A stretch of DNA of 64,000 bases from Atrichornis clamosus (taxonomy: Eukaryota; Chordata; Aves; Passeriformes; Menuridae), in NCBI GenBank assembly GCA_013400975.1, contig WBMZ01000342.1, positions 1 to 64,000 on the forward strand, written 5' to 3'. This document shows, one piece after another, positions 12,101 to 24,951 of this stretch. Position numbers and translations under genes: made by a program. The first letter of the stretch is position 1; each line of letters begins with the position of its first letter. The notes beneath the pieces are model-generated. The model was not told the origin of the DNA. It did not search any database and worked only from the letters and a program-made list of their open reading frames with translations.

Positions 12101-12641
12101 TTAATTTTCAGGTTGCCTGGCCTCAGTAACGTCTTATGTTGCTGTCTATCACATGTGTACTGTGACTTTGATGTTAAACCAAGCTTCCAGGCAAGAATGT
12201 AATGATTTTGCTTCCAAAACTCTTTGGAGAGCTCGGCTATTTTTGTCTATTAGTTCACTGAGACTGTGCACTTTGGTGTAAATAAGTGACTGTCCATCTT
12301 CCCCTTGTAAAACCTCCCTGTAATTACTTACAGATGTTGGCAGCTACTCTGTTGCCTCTTGTGTTGTACGACAGCATGGGGCCAGTTCATAGCCCTAGAT
12401 GGTAAGGAAATGGAAAGAGTGGCCAAAAATCAATTATTAAGCGAAAATCTTTTGAAGGAAGTACAAGCCTACATTCCTAATGAAGGTCTGCAATCTTGTG
12501 AGCCATTCAGTATGCTGAGTGAAGTGTCACCAGTTTGATCCAGATCAGTTCTTGATTTTCAGTGCTGGTGTTTTTGATGATTTTTTAAAATTGGTTTCAC
12601 TAAGAAATAATTTAAACTTATGAGAGTTGCATTTGCTAACT
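6168..12641. other. Intronic sequence with no recognisable gene
   Basis: Unique AT-rich sequence. Besides the poly-T tract listed separately, it has an acceptor-like site ending at 7480 without a convincing partner donor. There are two points where an acceptor-like AG abuts a donor-like GT (9273/9274 and 11040/11041), the arrangement expected of recursive splice sites. No open frame resembles a known protein. Confidence 0.7.
8565..8588. repeat. Poly-T tract
   Basis: T-rich stretch broken by a single C, ending in an uninterrupted run of about 17 T at 8572-8588. No retroposed body is recognised next to it, so I class it as simple sequence. Confidence 0.85.
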
Positions 12642-12649
12642 ATCAACTC

Positions 12650-12758
12650 AAATATATATATAATTTTACAAACAAAATATCTCTCAATAAGATTTAGAAG
12701 ATTACTTTTAACAATTTGGATGGGATTTTTCCACTTTAACTTTGTGTGCGTGTGTGTT
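12650..12758. repeat. Short AT and TG dinucleotide runs
   Basis: An alternating AT stretch near 12650-12662 and an interrupted TG run at 12742-12758 (TGTGTGCGTGTGTG). Both are short microsatellites. Confidence 0.75.
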
Positions 12759-12762
12759 CAGC

Positions 12763-15700
12763 TTTCCCTCTCACAGGTTTGGGACTGAGGGAAAGATGAA
12801 GAAGGGGAGACTTTATAAATCTATGGAATTTGTCAGATATGTTGCCTTTAAGTCTTTCTAGTTCCACATGTTCTTCTGATTGTCTCAGTGAGGAGGCTTT
12901 GTTTTAATGTGGGATAAAGGGAAAGGCCAGAACAAAAAACTATTTTTGTTTCTGTCTTTACAGCAGGGCTATATTGCCTTTGGCATTATGTATGTGGAGG
13001 AAACATAGCTCATAGCTTGTATATGAGTGTGTGGGGGAATCAGACTGTCAAAATTAAGTGTTTGATTAAATAATCTTATTATTGCAGCTAAGAAACAATA
13101 CTGCTTTCCATACTGAGGCAGTCAAGGGTGCTAGCCCTTCTAAACTAATCTGTAATGGTTGTTGTAATTTAAAATTAATCGCTATATAGAATAAAATCCA
13201 GAGTGCTGGCAGTGTGCCTGATGCATCTAAACACTGAAGAACTGCTTTTGGGCTGTGGTTGCATGCTGTTTAGAGTTTGGCTGTTTTTTATTTAAAAGAA
13301 GATGCTATTTTAATGCAGGACCTTTTGAATAATACATCCCTAACGTGTGTTTGATTGAAATGCTGCATTTTTCCTGCTTGTTTGGGTCAGATGTGAGTCC
13401 TGTGTCAACATAAGTGGGGCTTTTAATTTTGTGTGTGCACAGGGCTAATCACTGCTTATTACTTAGTTATGGATTTCTTGCTTGAAGAATCTCAAGTGGT
13501 GCTTTTTCAAACATAAATCTGTTAATGCCATTCTGTGTTTAAGCAAAAGATGACCAAGTTATGAAGATCTGTAGCTATGAAATGTGTATTAGTAGGCAGT
13601 TTCTTTGGAATACCTTTAATTCTTGAATAATGTATGCCAAAACAGAAAATCACACATTCTTATTTCTCTGTTTCTTGTGCTCTACCAAGTTTCTGTCTTT
13701 GCAGTATTTATCAAACTGTCTTTTAAGGTGTAGACCTATTTGGCAGGAATTATTTCCCAAAGCGATTTGCAAATTCTGGGTCTTACTATTTGAAGATTAT
13801 GTGTTAAAGTATAGTTGTGTTTTACCCAGTGAAAGCAGAAACCATGCTCCTATGGACACAGGCGCACTAAGCTTGTTTCTGCCGAAGCCCGTTTTTACAG
13901 CTGGGTGTTCAAGTCATGAAAATCAAACTGCTGACACAGCCCTAATCACAGTGCCACAAGTAGCACTTCTTTGTTTTTGTTTGACACTTTCATTGGTACT
14001 ATTAATAGCTGGTTCCTTACAGGTGTTCGTGGATAATAATTCTTGTAAGACAACACTTGGTAAGTTTTCAAATGAATCACGTTAATTCCAGGATTAATTT
14101 TTGAAGAGAGACCTTTTGACTCTCTTTCCTTTTGAGGTTTTTGGTCATAAAAATCCATATGTTGAAAATGTTCATTGCTTTTAATTTTTCAAGTCCAGCT
14201 CTGTGTTAGAGGGGGAAAGCAAAATGAAATTGGCTTGCCTGTGATAGTGAGCAGCCCCACTCTATCTGATGTTTCTGTTGTCAGTCTTCTTGGAAAAAAC
14301 ATGGATCTGTGTTTTCCTGCTCTGCCATTGTTCCTGGGCTGGCATGACGGTGTAGGAGATGTTGATGCAGCATTACTCTCTGAGGTAATACCAGGTGTAG
14401 CAAAACTGCAAAAAAAAGCTGGTATGCTTCTGTTTCAGATGCCAGCTAGAAAAACCAAATACAGTAGTAAAGTCTTTCCTTGGTTCTTGCTGGGTGTATA
14501 GAGGGATGTCTTGTGCTTTTAGCAGCGCAGGATGATGGAAGACAGAGTTCCCCTTGCAGGGCTTTCTGTTGCTTCCCTTTGGATCTGGTGTATGTGGTGG
14601 GCATTGGAGGACAAAGGAGTGACTGTGTACAGAACGTGAATCTGGAACAGCTTAGGTGCCTATAGTCACTCTTCAGACAGCTTGGGGAAACACCCTCCAC
14701 GGAGCGAACTGTAAAACCTGTTGTTCCCTCGTACGGTTATCATTGAGCCTCATTTCAAAGAAGCTGAGGGCTGGCATGCTGCCTCTGCCAGGTAGTGCTG
14801 GTTAATGCAATAATACACCAGGACGTAATTATCCTGACCTCTGGAGAAACTGAACTGAGAGTAATTTGTTTCAGAAGTGAGCAATTTTCTGTGTGTGGCT
14901 CCTGGCATCTATAAAGCAAACAAGTCAGTGTTCAACTCCAGTTATAACCTCTCTGGGACTGCTGTTGAAACATGGCTAGCAGAGGTGGTGTGGTATTGAT
15001 ACATTTCTCTCTGCCTGGCCTCAGCCTGAGCTTGTTGATGTTTGAAAAAAGCATGTGAGGTTTATGTGCAATTGATAATGTCTTGATATGGATTTCAAAA
15101 TTATATCCGATACTGTAGTATGCATGTGTATACAGCTGCAGGTTTAAGCAGTTTAGGTAGTGAAAAACTTGACCTGGATTTAGCTGAAAGTTGTTATTTA
15201 GGTTTTTAAGAGATTTTGTCTGCGGGATGGTTTAATTAGCATAGAGACCAGCCTTGCAGAACAAACACTCCTAGCACTGTTATTTTGTTAATATATTTAG
15301 GCACACTTAATTCATTAATTGTATGTCAAAAGGCTGACTAATCCAGTGGAAATGTTGGAGAGGTGGGGGGCAGTAGAGAGTGAGGAGGAAAAATTATGAA
15401 GGTAAAGCTTCTGGTTCTGCTGCCTCTAGTATTGGTTGTTTCAGTGATCTGTTAGCATTGATGCTGTCAAGCCCAGTCAAATCAAATCCTCAGCTCACAA
15501 GAGATAGGTGATGCAGGACTATGTCTAGGGCAGGAAATGGAAGATTATTTGTGTTCAGGGCTGAAGGTTGATAGGAAAAGGTTGCTAGGACTCCTAAAAT
15601 GTCCTCCAGCTGAAAACCTTCTTTCAGGCGGTTTTAGTTGGTCTTCAGCTGCAGTAGACCTTGGTGGCCACACAGGTACTGGATGCTGGGATAACAGCAT

Positions 15701-18700
15701 GGATATACAGGTGGCAGTGGGAATGGAGGATAAAGGTAGGATGGTCCCTTTCAGTGGAAGCACGCAATAGTGAAATTGTATATTACCCATGAACAAAAAA
15801 AGTATTTTTCAAGAAAGCTTGCTTACAGGTTTAAATAAATGAATGGCTTTGTTTAGGTGTTTGCAGTATGTTGTGGATAAACTTGATACTCCTGAAGTAA
15901 TGGTTAAAGGTGAAACGTGACAAGCTGCCTTAAGGTAAATATTGTTGCTCTGCAGCAGCAGTTCTCTGTCAGTGTTATTAAATTCTGACTTGATTCCTAG
16001 ATTGGTTTGTTACTATGATTTGGTTATCATTTTCAACACATCACCTGTACCTGGCTTTTTTTAGGCTTCCACTTTTAAACTATTTCCTATGAATTGCTCC
16101 TGACGCAGAGTATGAACACTGGTGATCGAACTTCATAGTTAGTCATATTGACTGGTTTAGTAAGTAATGAGACTTTATATAGAGAGAAGGTGCTTTAGGT
16201 CACTTCCTTAAACACTTTCAAGAAGAGCTGCTCTTCTGGACAGCTATGAGAGGATCTTGTTTGGTGTCCAGACCTCTTGAGAGTGGAGTTTGAAGAGGAG
16301 TAAGTCAGCTCTGTGCTATTTCCCCCTTTACTGAAAACTGTTAAATGCAGTGAAGCTTGAGATGGTCATGGAAACTTTTGTCAGGTTTCTCTGTGTTGGG
16401 AAAAGAAACTTTGTGTATGTGATAAAATCAAGAGGAGAAATTGTTGCCAAGGACAGGGAGGGCAACATGGTTTAGGGAGAAGAAGAAAATCCAAAATCTG
16501 AGTGCAGGGGACTGTTTGGAGCAGAACTTGGCCACTGTTTACCTTTTTTTCCCTGCCAAGGAGAGGAGGCTTGTGACCCAAAAGTCCTGTAATGGCTGTT
16601 CTTCATTTGTAGAACTGAAATACTTAGTGGAGGTTGTCTTCCTATTCCCTGTAAGACTGATGATGCAGTAGCAGTGCACTGCTGTCACCCTTCCCATCTG
16701 CACGCAGGGCTGTGCTGCAGTGGCACAGCAAAGCTTTCCACCTGGAGGAGGGAGACAGTGGGTCTGGCTGGTCCGCCTTGAAATGGAAAATGAGCCCTTT
16801 GCATGGATGAGATATTGATGGTGAAGGGTTTTTTAATAAGGGGAGAAATCAAGTGACTGATAATTTTCTTAGTATTTTTTGTGCAATAAAGCCCCTAAAC
16901 CTTCCTAGTTCATTAGAGAGGATGCAGTATAAACAAACTTGGTCATAATAGTCCTTATGTTTTTCAGGTCTCCTTATGTTTTTTTTTAATGCCTTGAAAG
17001 AAATCACTTTCCTGGAGTCTTTGCTTACTGTCTTTGCTTAATTCATTCCTCAGTTTGAAAGCAGGCTTTTAAGGAGTAGCTGCACACCTTATCCTGGCTG
17101 AAGACAATGCTTGGATAAGTGTGCTTCCCAACATGCTCTGAATGCATGGCTGTGCTTGCAGAAAAGATCTGGTCATGCGTAAACCTGAGTATTTTAGCAC
17201 AAGTGGAAGATTGTATTTTTAAGCAGCAAGAAACTGTTTCTCCAGTATATTAACTTTCTCCCCCTTCTTCCTTGGATCTTTTCTCCCACTGGGTCTTTTC
17301 TGTTTTGGACCTTATCTGTTTTATATGAAAATTAGCTGCCCACCTCCTGTGCTGTTAGGTTTTTATTAGGAAAACTGTTGCCAGAAGCACTGTCATCGAG
17401 CAGCTGTAACCACCATCATTTCCCCCCCTCCCTTTCCAAGCTTTCAGAGAAACTGATGGCTAACTTTACAGCTGATGTCAGCCCTTCAGCTTCCCAATTT
17501 GAGTGGGAAGGGCAGCAAACTCCTCAATGAGCAGTCTTCTCTCCAGATATGAAGTTATGTGTCTTCCTAAGCAGAGTTCTACTGTGTCACAGCTGGAGTT
17601 GCTACAGGTTGATGTAGCACTGGGTAACAAGCAAAGCAATTAATATTTCTGTCTGTCCTGGTCTGAGACTTGCAAAGTTGCTGGTTTATTCCCAGACTTG
17701 AGTTTTTCGCATGCTTAAAAGAGCCACAAAATTTCGTTCTTTTCTATTAACAGTTCAGTGCTGTCCAGATGTGCAGAGATTTACATACTTCCATCCATCC
17801 ATGAGGGGCTGTGGAACTATTGCCTCTGAGTATAGTTTCAGAAAGTGATAGGATTTCTGTTCCAGCAGCAAATTGTACTTACCTTCTGGAAAGAACATTT
17901 CAAGTAATTTTCTGAATGTTTCCTATTGAAAATTTTATATGTATCTTGTTCATCTGGACACAAAATAGGTTGTTACAGAAGGTATGTATTGCTTTGACGT
18001 AGTGTCAGCCTTTTAAAAAAAGTCTTGGACTCTGATGAAGAATAGAAATTTGGCAAAAAGTATATTTGCTATGGTTATTGCTATTGTTATGTAGAAAATA
18101 CATGTTATAAAGATTCAAGCTATGTTGTCTTGACAAGGAGAAAAAAGTTTCATTCCTTTTTTTTTTAAAGAAGGAAATTAACTTTAATGTGAGTAGGATG
18201 AAATCCTTGTGTTATATATTCTTGGAGGATTTTCAGTTTTATGTGTTCAATTTCTTCATGTTTTACAGCACTGGCATTGAGATTTTCAGATTCCTCATGT
18301 GAACTGAGCTACTTTTCTGTTGCTTCTCAGTGTCTCAGTGAGGAGTGTTTGCTTATGGATAACTGGCATGGCAACTGAGGATGGAGAAAACAAAATAAAG
18401 TAGTACTTTACAATCTGAAAGGTTTAGAAGGAGCTGCTGGAACACGTGTGATGCTTATTGACAAGACTTACTGCTTAAAGTTAGTTATTGCTATTGTGTA
18501 TGCTATTTGTTAAATACAGTTTTAGTTTGCACTAAAACAGCTTGAATTGCTGATGTCTGAATTAATGCTTCAGGGAAGAAAGGCAGGAGTGAGACAATAT
18601 AGCCAACACAATGCGGTGTTGATGCAGAGCACTGGGGATCTTCTGCAGGGTTCTGCTACCACCATGATGGGTGAGTTTGGTAGCACTGTTTCCTAGATTT

Positions 18701-21700
18701 GCTGAAAATTCTGTTGTAAGACTGTCCCATCTTGCCTTCTGTGTTTCTTGCCAGGCTTTTACAGTTGACACTAAAATTTCCTACGTTCTCTGTTTCATAA
18801 CATGTCAATACAAATGAACCAACTATGAGAGTGAGGAGGGGAGAGGATATTTTACAGTGGTGCATAATCTTCATACCACTGTAGGGTGAAGCGAATGGCT
18901 TGGAGCATGGTCTCGAGGCCTCTTTTGGGACAAGGGATTTTGTCTCTGATTTGGCTGTATTACAAACTCTTGAAAAGTCTGTTCATGCAGACAAATAGAG
19001 ACTTTGTGATCTTGCCTGTCAGACTCCTGAGGAGGTTTTTTTCTCCGTGCTGACCATGTTCCAGTCCTTACAACCTTTTCCTTCTGCAAGACTCAGCATG
19101 CTTATGGACCTGCGAAGTATTTTCTGGACTATCATAGCTAAGGCTTGATAGGATTTCTCTTCCTCAGTAAGCTACAATGAGACTGTGAAACAGAAGTGAA
19201 ATCTAAGAGCATCTCTTCTGTTTTCGGTGTTCTGGGTGTTTTGGATCAGAAGGCAGAACTGTGCTATTATCTAAGTGAGGGCTATTAGAAGTAGATCAGC
19301 ATTATGTAGGAGAGGAGAAATGTGGAAGTGGTAGTTTTGAGATAAAATCGTGGCAGAAGTCATCAGTAGATTATTAAAACCCCACCAAGGACCTGGTTGA
19401 ACAAGAATCTGGGCAAAGAGGTTGGTGCTGGCTGTTGGCTAAGTGGAGTTGGTTGTCAGAGAGGGCAGAGGGATAGCTGTGGTGAGGAGCAGTGCAGCTG
19501 AGTTGGCTATGCAGTGAAACTAGGAAGAGTTCAGGACCCTTTTTGTGGTGTTACTGAAATCTATAAAGTATGTGGAGAAGCAGAAGGCAAATTTTTGTCT
19601 CTTAGAAGAGATTAACCTGCAGAATGTCAATTCTGGTATTGAAAGTGTGGAGTTTTATACTTGTAATGAGTTAGTGTTTTGTTGCCGTTTGAATTTGATG
19701 GTATAAGGACACCTTGTTAGTTATTAGTTTCAAAACCAAACCCTTCAAGTTCTAGATGGCTTGTCACTGTGGAGACAAGTATGTATGTCTCTGTCAAGTG
19801 AACAGCCTTTATGTTTAAACTCATTCTTTAAAAAACTCCAATATGCCATGGCTGACTGAAGCATCTGATCTCTGTTTTGATTGAAGTTTAAAATGGAGCA
19901 GGAGTCTTTCCATCAGAAAGCTGCCTGAGACAGGCTGTTCGTATGACTTTTTAGTTTCTGAATAGCAGCTTGTGACAATTTTTTTGTTGTTGTTGTTAAA
20001 AAAGAATGACTTATTGCTATTTCCGAGCTATTTAAAAAATGAAACAGATGTTGTTTATCACAGTTCAAGTATAGAGGCTCCATAAGGACCACATGTTTTA
20101 CAGTGATAACCTTCCTTCAGTTCTGTGTTGGTGTATTATGCGAAATGCAGTCTTTGTGCTGTAGTACAATGGCTGACATCTTGTGCCTTGGGGTTCTCAG
20201 TACTAACCTTTTCAGTTTTGAACATAAACAGATTGGAAATGTTTGATTTCTCCCAATTGTAATAAATGTGTACTCTTTCTGAGTATCTTCTCTTCATATC
20301 TTTGAATTTTGAGAATGTAAAATCACTCGTTCTTACATATCATAAACACGAAGGATAGCAAAAGTCTCCAGTACTGATGTAATTAAAATGCTAGATAAAT
20401 AAAACAGTGAGTGTGTTGGCCAGATTCAGTCCTCTAACCACTATCTACCCTGTTCCTTAATGAGAGAGAGGAAAAGGTGTGGAAGAACCTGAGAAGCAGG
20501 ACCTGAAGCAGCAGGAGTGCTTTGACTGTAGAGGGTGCTGGGGTCACCGTACCTGGTGCTGGTGGTGGTTGAGGATCTGAGCAGGGGCCCTTTGGAAACA
20601 AATGTGAGACAAGTAGAAAGAGGCTGCAATTCCTTTTCTCTGTCTCCAAAATGTGAGGACCTTCTTTCCTGGCAGTCTTCAATTAAGGTGGACTTCTTCC
20701 TCCGTAAGGTGGATGTTGAGTGTAGCTGCGGCTTTCTCCCTCAGCTTTCCTGTCTCCATTCTCATGCTCTCAACACTGAGGGAGTTATTAAATGGATCTC
20801 GGTGCACGCACATTGTTCTTTCTTTCATTTTTTGGGAAAAGAAATCATGGCCTCTGTCCAACTTCCTTGGAGACCCTTGGTCAGGGAGACAGCCCTGGTT
20901 TTGGGGGCAATGATCTGCAGGGCCTTTCTGCCTTGCATGTCATCTGCTGGTATCTCTTTCCCATGAGGTTGTAGCATACGGTGTTATTTGGGTTGCAAAT
21001 ACGATGTTTTGCTCCAGAGCACTATGATAAGTCAAATGCCCACTGTTTGAAAGCTTCCCTGCCAGAAGTGGACGGAGCTGTGCTGTTTTGATTCCTGGGC
21101 CAGTGTAAAGTGGGAGGTTGGAGGGAGCCCTCAGGGATCAGCCTCAATAAAATGTGAGGTATGGACTTGGCTGCACCCACAAGTACGCCCAACTTTCAGC
21201 TGAAGCATTGAGCTGTCATCTTAGTAACAAGGCAAAAACGTACTTTTTTAGGTTTAAGCTGACATATATTGTGGCCATTGCTTATTTCACTGTAACTGTG
21301 TGCAGATGGAGATTGGGATTTGAACCCCTCTTCACAATCACTGCAAGCTGACAAACGTGAACTAATCCTAATCAAAAAGGTGTCAGACAAAAATGATCGT
21401 GTTTTAAATGAGCACAGATTTTAGCCACACAAATACTTGAGGGCTCTGGGCTGCTACAGGCATTTCTAATCTAAATGAAATGAGGTGTGTGTACAGGTGT
21501 CTAATCAGTTTTGATACTGTTCAGAAACCTCTTGTAGATTTATTATGTTGAACCAAGTGACTGCAATATGTTGCGTGTGAGTTAGATTTTGTTTAACCAC
21601 AGAAAATGCCTTCGCTTTAAATCTTGATTCTCAGTTTGAGATTGAAAACTCTCACTGAACTAATAAACCTGAACAGCTTTTTCATAGGAAATGATCTCAG

Positions 21701-22317
21701 TGCTTTAATTGTAATTAAGATGACATCTTTAATACCAAAACTTACTCAATGTGTTAAGGTTACTGATTATTTTTCACTTTTAGTAGGAGTCAGAATTCTA
21801 GCTATTTAAATTTATAGCAAATTTATTTTTTTGTGGGGAGGGAGCTTCATATAAAGGCTTTCTTAATTCAGGTCTTAAGTGATTCTTGCACACATGGTAT
21901 ACAAAGAGTGAGCTATGTTTTAGTGCTCCTTCAACAATACTCCATTTTCCCCATGAATGTTACAGGATTTCTGTCAAAAGCCAGTAAATGGATGAATCTA
22001 CTTAATGAACCATGTGAAAACACAGTTGAGTTAAAAAGGAGTAAGAAGAATATTAAAGAGAAAATGTTACAAAGTGGTTACCTTTTTTTTATAGCAGTAA
22101 TGTCTTTAATGGAAACCTGGAAAGCTAGAAATTCTTTCTAGTTTGAAAGGCGAGTATTTTCCAAAATCAGTTAAGTATATTCCTGTTAGCATGGTTACTT
22201 GCACCAGGTATGTGTGTGGTGCTCTAAGTACAAGAACTCATGGCAGAAGAGCTGCATTTTCAGTAAGGATCATCCCTGATTTTCCTTGACTTTCCTGGAA
22301 GTTCTTTGAACTTCTCC
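12763..22317. other. Intronic sequence with no recognisable gene
   Basis: Mostly unique intron sequence with small T-rich runs (for example near 16980 and 18158) and a short TTG run near 19985. It includes the longest stop-free frame inside the intron (13630-14085), which I judge to be chance. A slightly GC-richer patch lies around 20500-20950. No repeat family or RNA gene is recognised. Confidence 0.7.
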
Positions 22318-22480
22318 AAACTTCTGTCTTTCTCTTTTTTCTTTGCCCTTTTTTAAATTTAGCCCATCTCCACGCTTCTTCTCTGCCTTTCTTTTCTTCC
22401 ATTCTTCTCTTTTTCACCCTTCTTTGCCCATTTTTTGCCCTTCTTCTCTGCTCTTCTCTCCTGCACTCTTCTGCCATTTT
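22318..22480. repeat. Pyrimidine-rich (CT) low-complexity block
   Basis: About 160 bases dominated by C and T on the + strand, with repeated TTCTTCTCT and TTTGCCC-like words. The complementary strand is purine-rich, and this gives a spurious Arg/Lys/Glu-rich open frame on the minus strand. It may form triplex structure or bind polypyrimidine-tract proteins in the nascent transcript. That is an inference. Confidence 0.75.
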
Positions 22481-24518
22481 TTGGAATACTGAGAGAATCA
22501 GGAGCATGAATTGTTTGGGGTTTTTGGGACTATTTTTTTCTTTACCAAAGAAATAATTCTGGCTTTATTAAGAACAAACAAAAAACTTTTAACCTTCTCT
22601 GGTGGACTGTTCTTCCAGCTGTTGCTGAAACTGCTGTGCTCCTGGCTCATAGGGCTGCGCAGCCGAGGCTGCCGCACTCAGAGGAAAGCAGGGCATTTAT
22701 GATTGAGTTCCTGTTATTGACTGCCTCTAGAGAAAAATGCCAAATTCCACCAGACAATACAGTAGGCCCACTGTGGGAGACTTGTGTGAATGCTGTTGTG
22801 ATGTTTTTTAGAATGGGAATTTAAAAAAAAAAAAAATTTAAAATTATTACTAGGGTTATTTTCTTGACAGTTTTTTCCCAGGCTCTTAAGCAGGTTTTGC
22901 AAGAAGTTCAGAAAATGATCAACATTAACACAATGTCTGGACAGGCCTGAGTAATGTGATACAAGAAAAGCACTTGCAAATCTTTTTGCAAGTGTATTTT
23001 GAATATGTCAGCTCTCATCCTTTTTTATACACTGAAGATCCGTGTCTCAGATGAGTGGCTTAGTTGTTTGGGCTTGATTTGGGTAATACTGGTGCAGTTT
23101 TTAAAAGGAGGTCTGCAGTATAATCAAAATGGAATGTAAAAGCAAAGTACTTTTGCTGCAGGTTTGTGATGTTAATTTACTTGCCACAGCTTATAAGAAT
23201 AACTTAAACACTCGAGGATGGGCAAACCCACATTTATGTTAACTGTAAAGATAAAATCTGTGGCTCTTCAGAAAGTGTTGAAGGCTTCATTCACTCAAAT
23301 ACTTTCCCGTCATGCACAAACCATTTAATTTGTCTTGGAGCACTACTTTGAAATCCCTTAGAGCTGGAATTGTTCCTGAGTGAATTAAAATATGTTTCAT
23401 TCAAGGATTTTCCATGTGAGAAAAAGGTATAGTTGTGGTGAACTAGGAGTCCTGTTACGGGCAAAAGTGTCTTTGTTTATGGGCGTGTTTTCTTCCAGAT
23501 ATAAATGCCAACAGGTTCTTCTGTACTATCTGTACCTTATGTTCCCCTTATCCACACAGGGGTTATTTGGGAGGTAAATTGGAATGTCTGTTTCCTAAAA
23601 TCAGGGGTGTTAGTGAGCCTTGCTTTTTAAGTCAGATAATTATTTTTGTTGGCTTTTGTTGGTATTTCTATACACCTCAGTCCTTTAGAAAATGAGTTAG
23701 TTTTCAAAGCCTACACATTATGAAACATGCTGACTATTAAATATTAGTTGTGTGTTACCTTTGGTATTACTTTTCTTAACCAAGACAACATGTTACTCTT
23801 TTTGCACGATTTATATGTATATATATGTATTAGGTTTTATTCTTAGCAATTAATAGTCCTTTGCTTGTTTGCTGCCTAATAGTATTTTTCTGTGACTGCG
23901 GCCAACCTGTACTCAGTTTGACTGAAGCACCAGCAGTCAGAAACCTTTTTATGTAAAGCAGTTTTAACTCTCCTGGGGAAGAGGAGTGGAGATAGGATTT
24001 TCAGCTTAGGAGCTGGGCTACAACCAAAAATGACAGAAAGGAAAGGTACCTCCCATCAGGCAATCATCAGTGGTTTTGAGACAGGCAGAGGCTTCTTTCA
24101 TAGATTGCTTCCTACTCTGCACCTTTTGAAGGTGTTCAGAGTGGAAATCTTCCTGCCATCAAGTGCAAAATCATCTCGAGTCATGTTTCATAGAGTAGAA
24201 AGCTTATTTTTCTATTTAAACTTGCTTTCAGCTTTGTAAAAACTTGTTTTTCAATTTTACAAGTGGAATAAATTCAAGTGAAGAAAATATTCTCTGTGCA
24301 CCTGCAGAAGAAGCTACTGTAGCAGGAGATTTTCAATAAAGTCATCCTGGGTGTCTAACCAGCAGCTTCCTCCAGTTTGGGGGTTTTCTAGCCTTTAAAA
24401 TATCTAGCAACAGTGTCCTGCTTTAATTTTTGCAAACTTGAGTCTGGTAGTATAACTAATTTCCAAGGGCTTTGATTATATGGAAACACTTTGGTATATA
24501 CATTTAAATTAAAATTAT

Positions 24519-24566
24519 TGTATTAAAATTGCATTGCATTAAAATTGTATTGTATTAAAATGAAAT
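24519..24566. repeat. 16-bp tandem repeat, 3 copies
   Basis: Three consecutive 16-base units of the form TGYATTAAAATTGYAT start at 24519, 24535 and 24551; the third is diverged at its end. A related partial unit precedes it. It is a small AT-rich minisatellite. Confidence 0.85.
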
Positions 24567-24907
24567 CAAACAAAAAAACCCACTAAAAATCTGTCTGCCT
24601 TGGCTAAAATGTGAAATCTAGCCCATGAGTTTTCTATTATTCCAAATTTTTTTTTTATTATTATCATTGGAGGTAAAAATGTGCATTTGAGGGGGAGGAA
24701 TTAAGGCAGTAATTGATTTTTTTATCCTTTGCTGTGCAGGTCAGTTCATCTACCTTAACCAGGCACTGCACTCTGAGTGGTGGAGAGTGTCCTAAGGCCA
24801 GCAGCATGCAGGAATTAAAGCAAATTAGTTATTCAAGCAGATTCATCTTTGTTGCTGGATCTTCACACCAGAGCTGTTAACAATATCTCTACAGACACAG
24901 AACAATA

Positions 24908-24951
24908 TCTTTTCCCCCTCTTTTTTTTTTTTTTCTCTCCCCCCTCTCCTT
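24908..24951. repeat. Uninterrupted 44-nt polypyrimidine tract
   Basis: Every base from 24908 to 24951 is C or T, including 14 consecutive T at 24921-24934. No acceptor AG follows directly. Such mirror-like pyrimidine tracts can adopt triplex structure. Confidence 0.85.

Noticed and set aside
13630..14085. 151-codon open frame on the + strand, the longest in the intron
   Set aside because: Composition follows the surrounding AT-rich intron, no domain is recognised, there are no convincing flanking splice sites, and one frame of this length in about 60 kb on two strands is expected by chance.
22238..22507. 89-codon highly basic minus-strand frame
   Set aside because: It is the complement of a pyrimidine-rich low-complexity block; the Arg/Lys/Glu content is a direct product of the purine bias.
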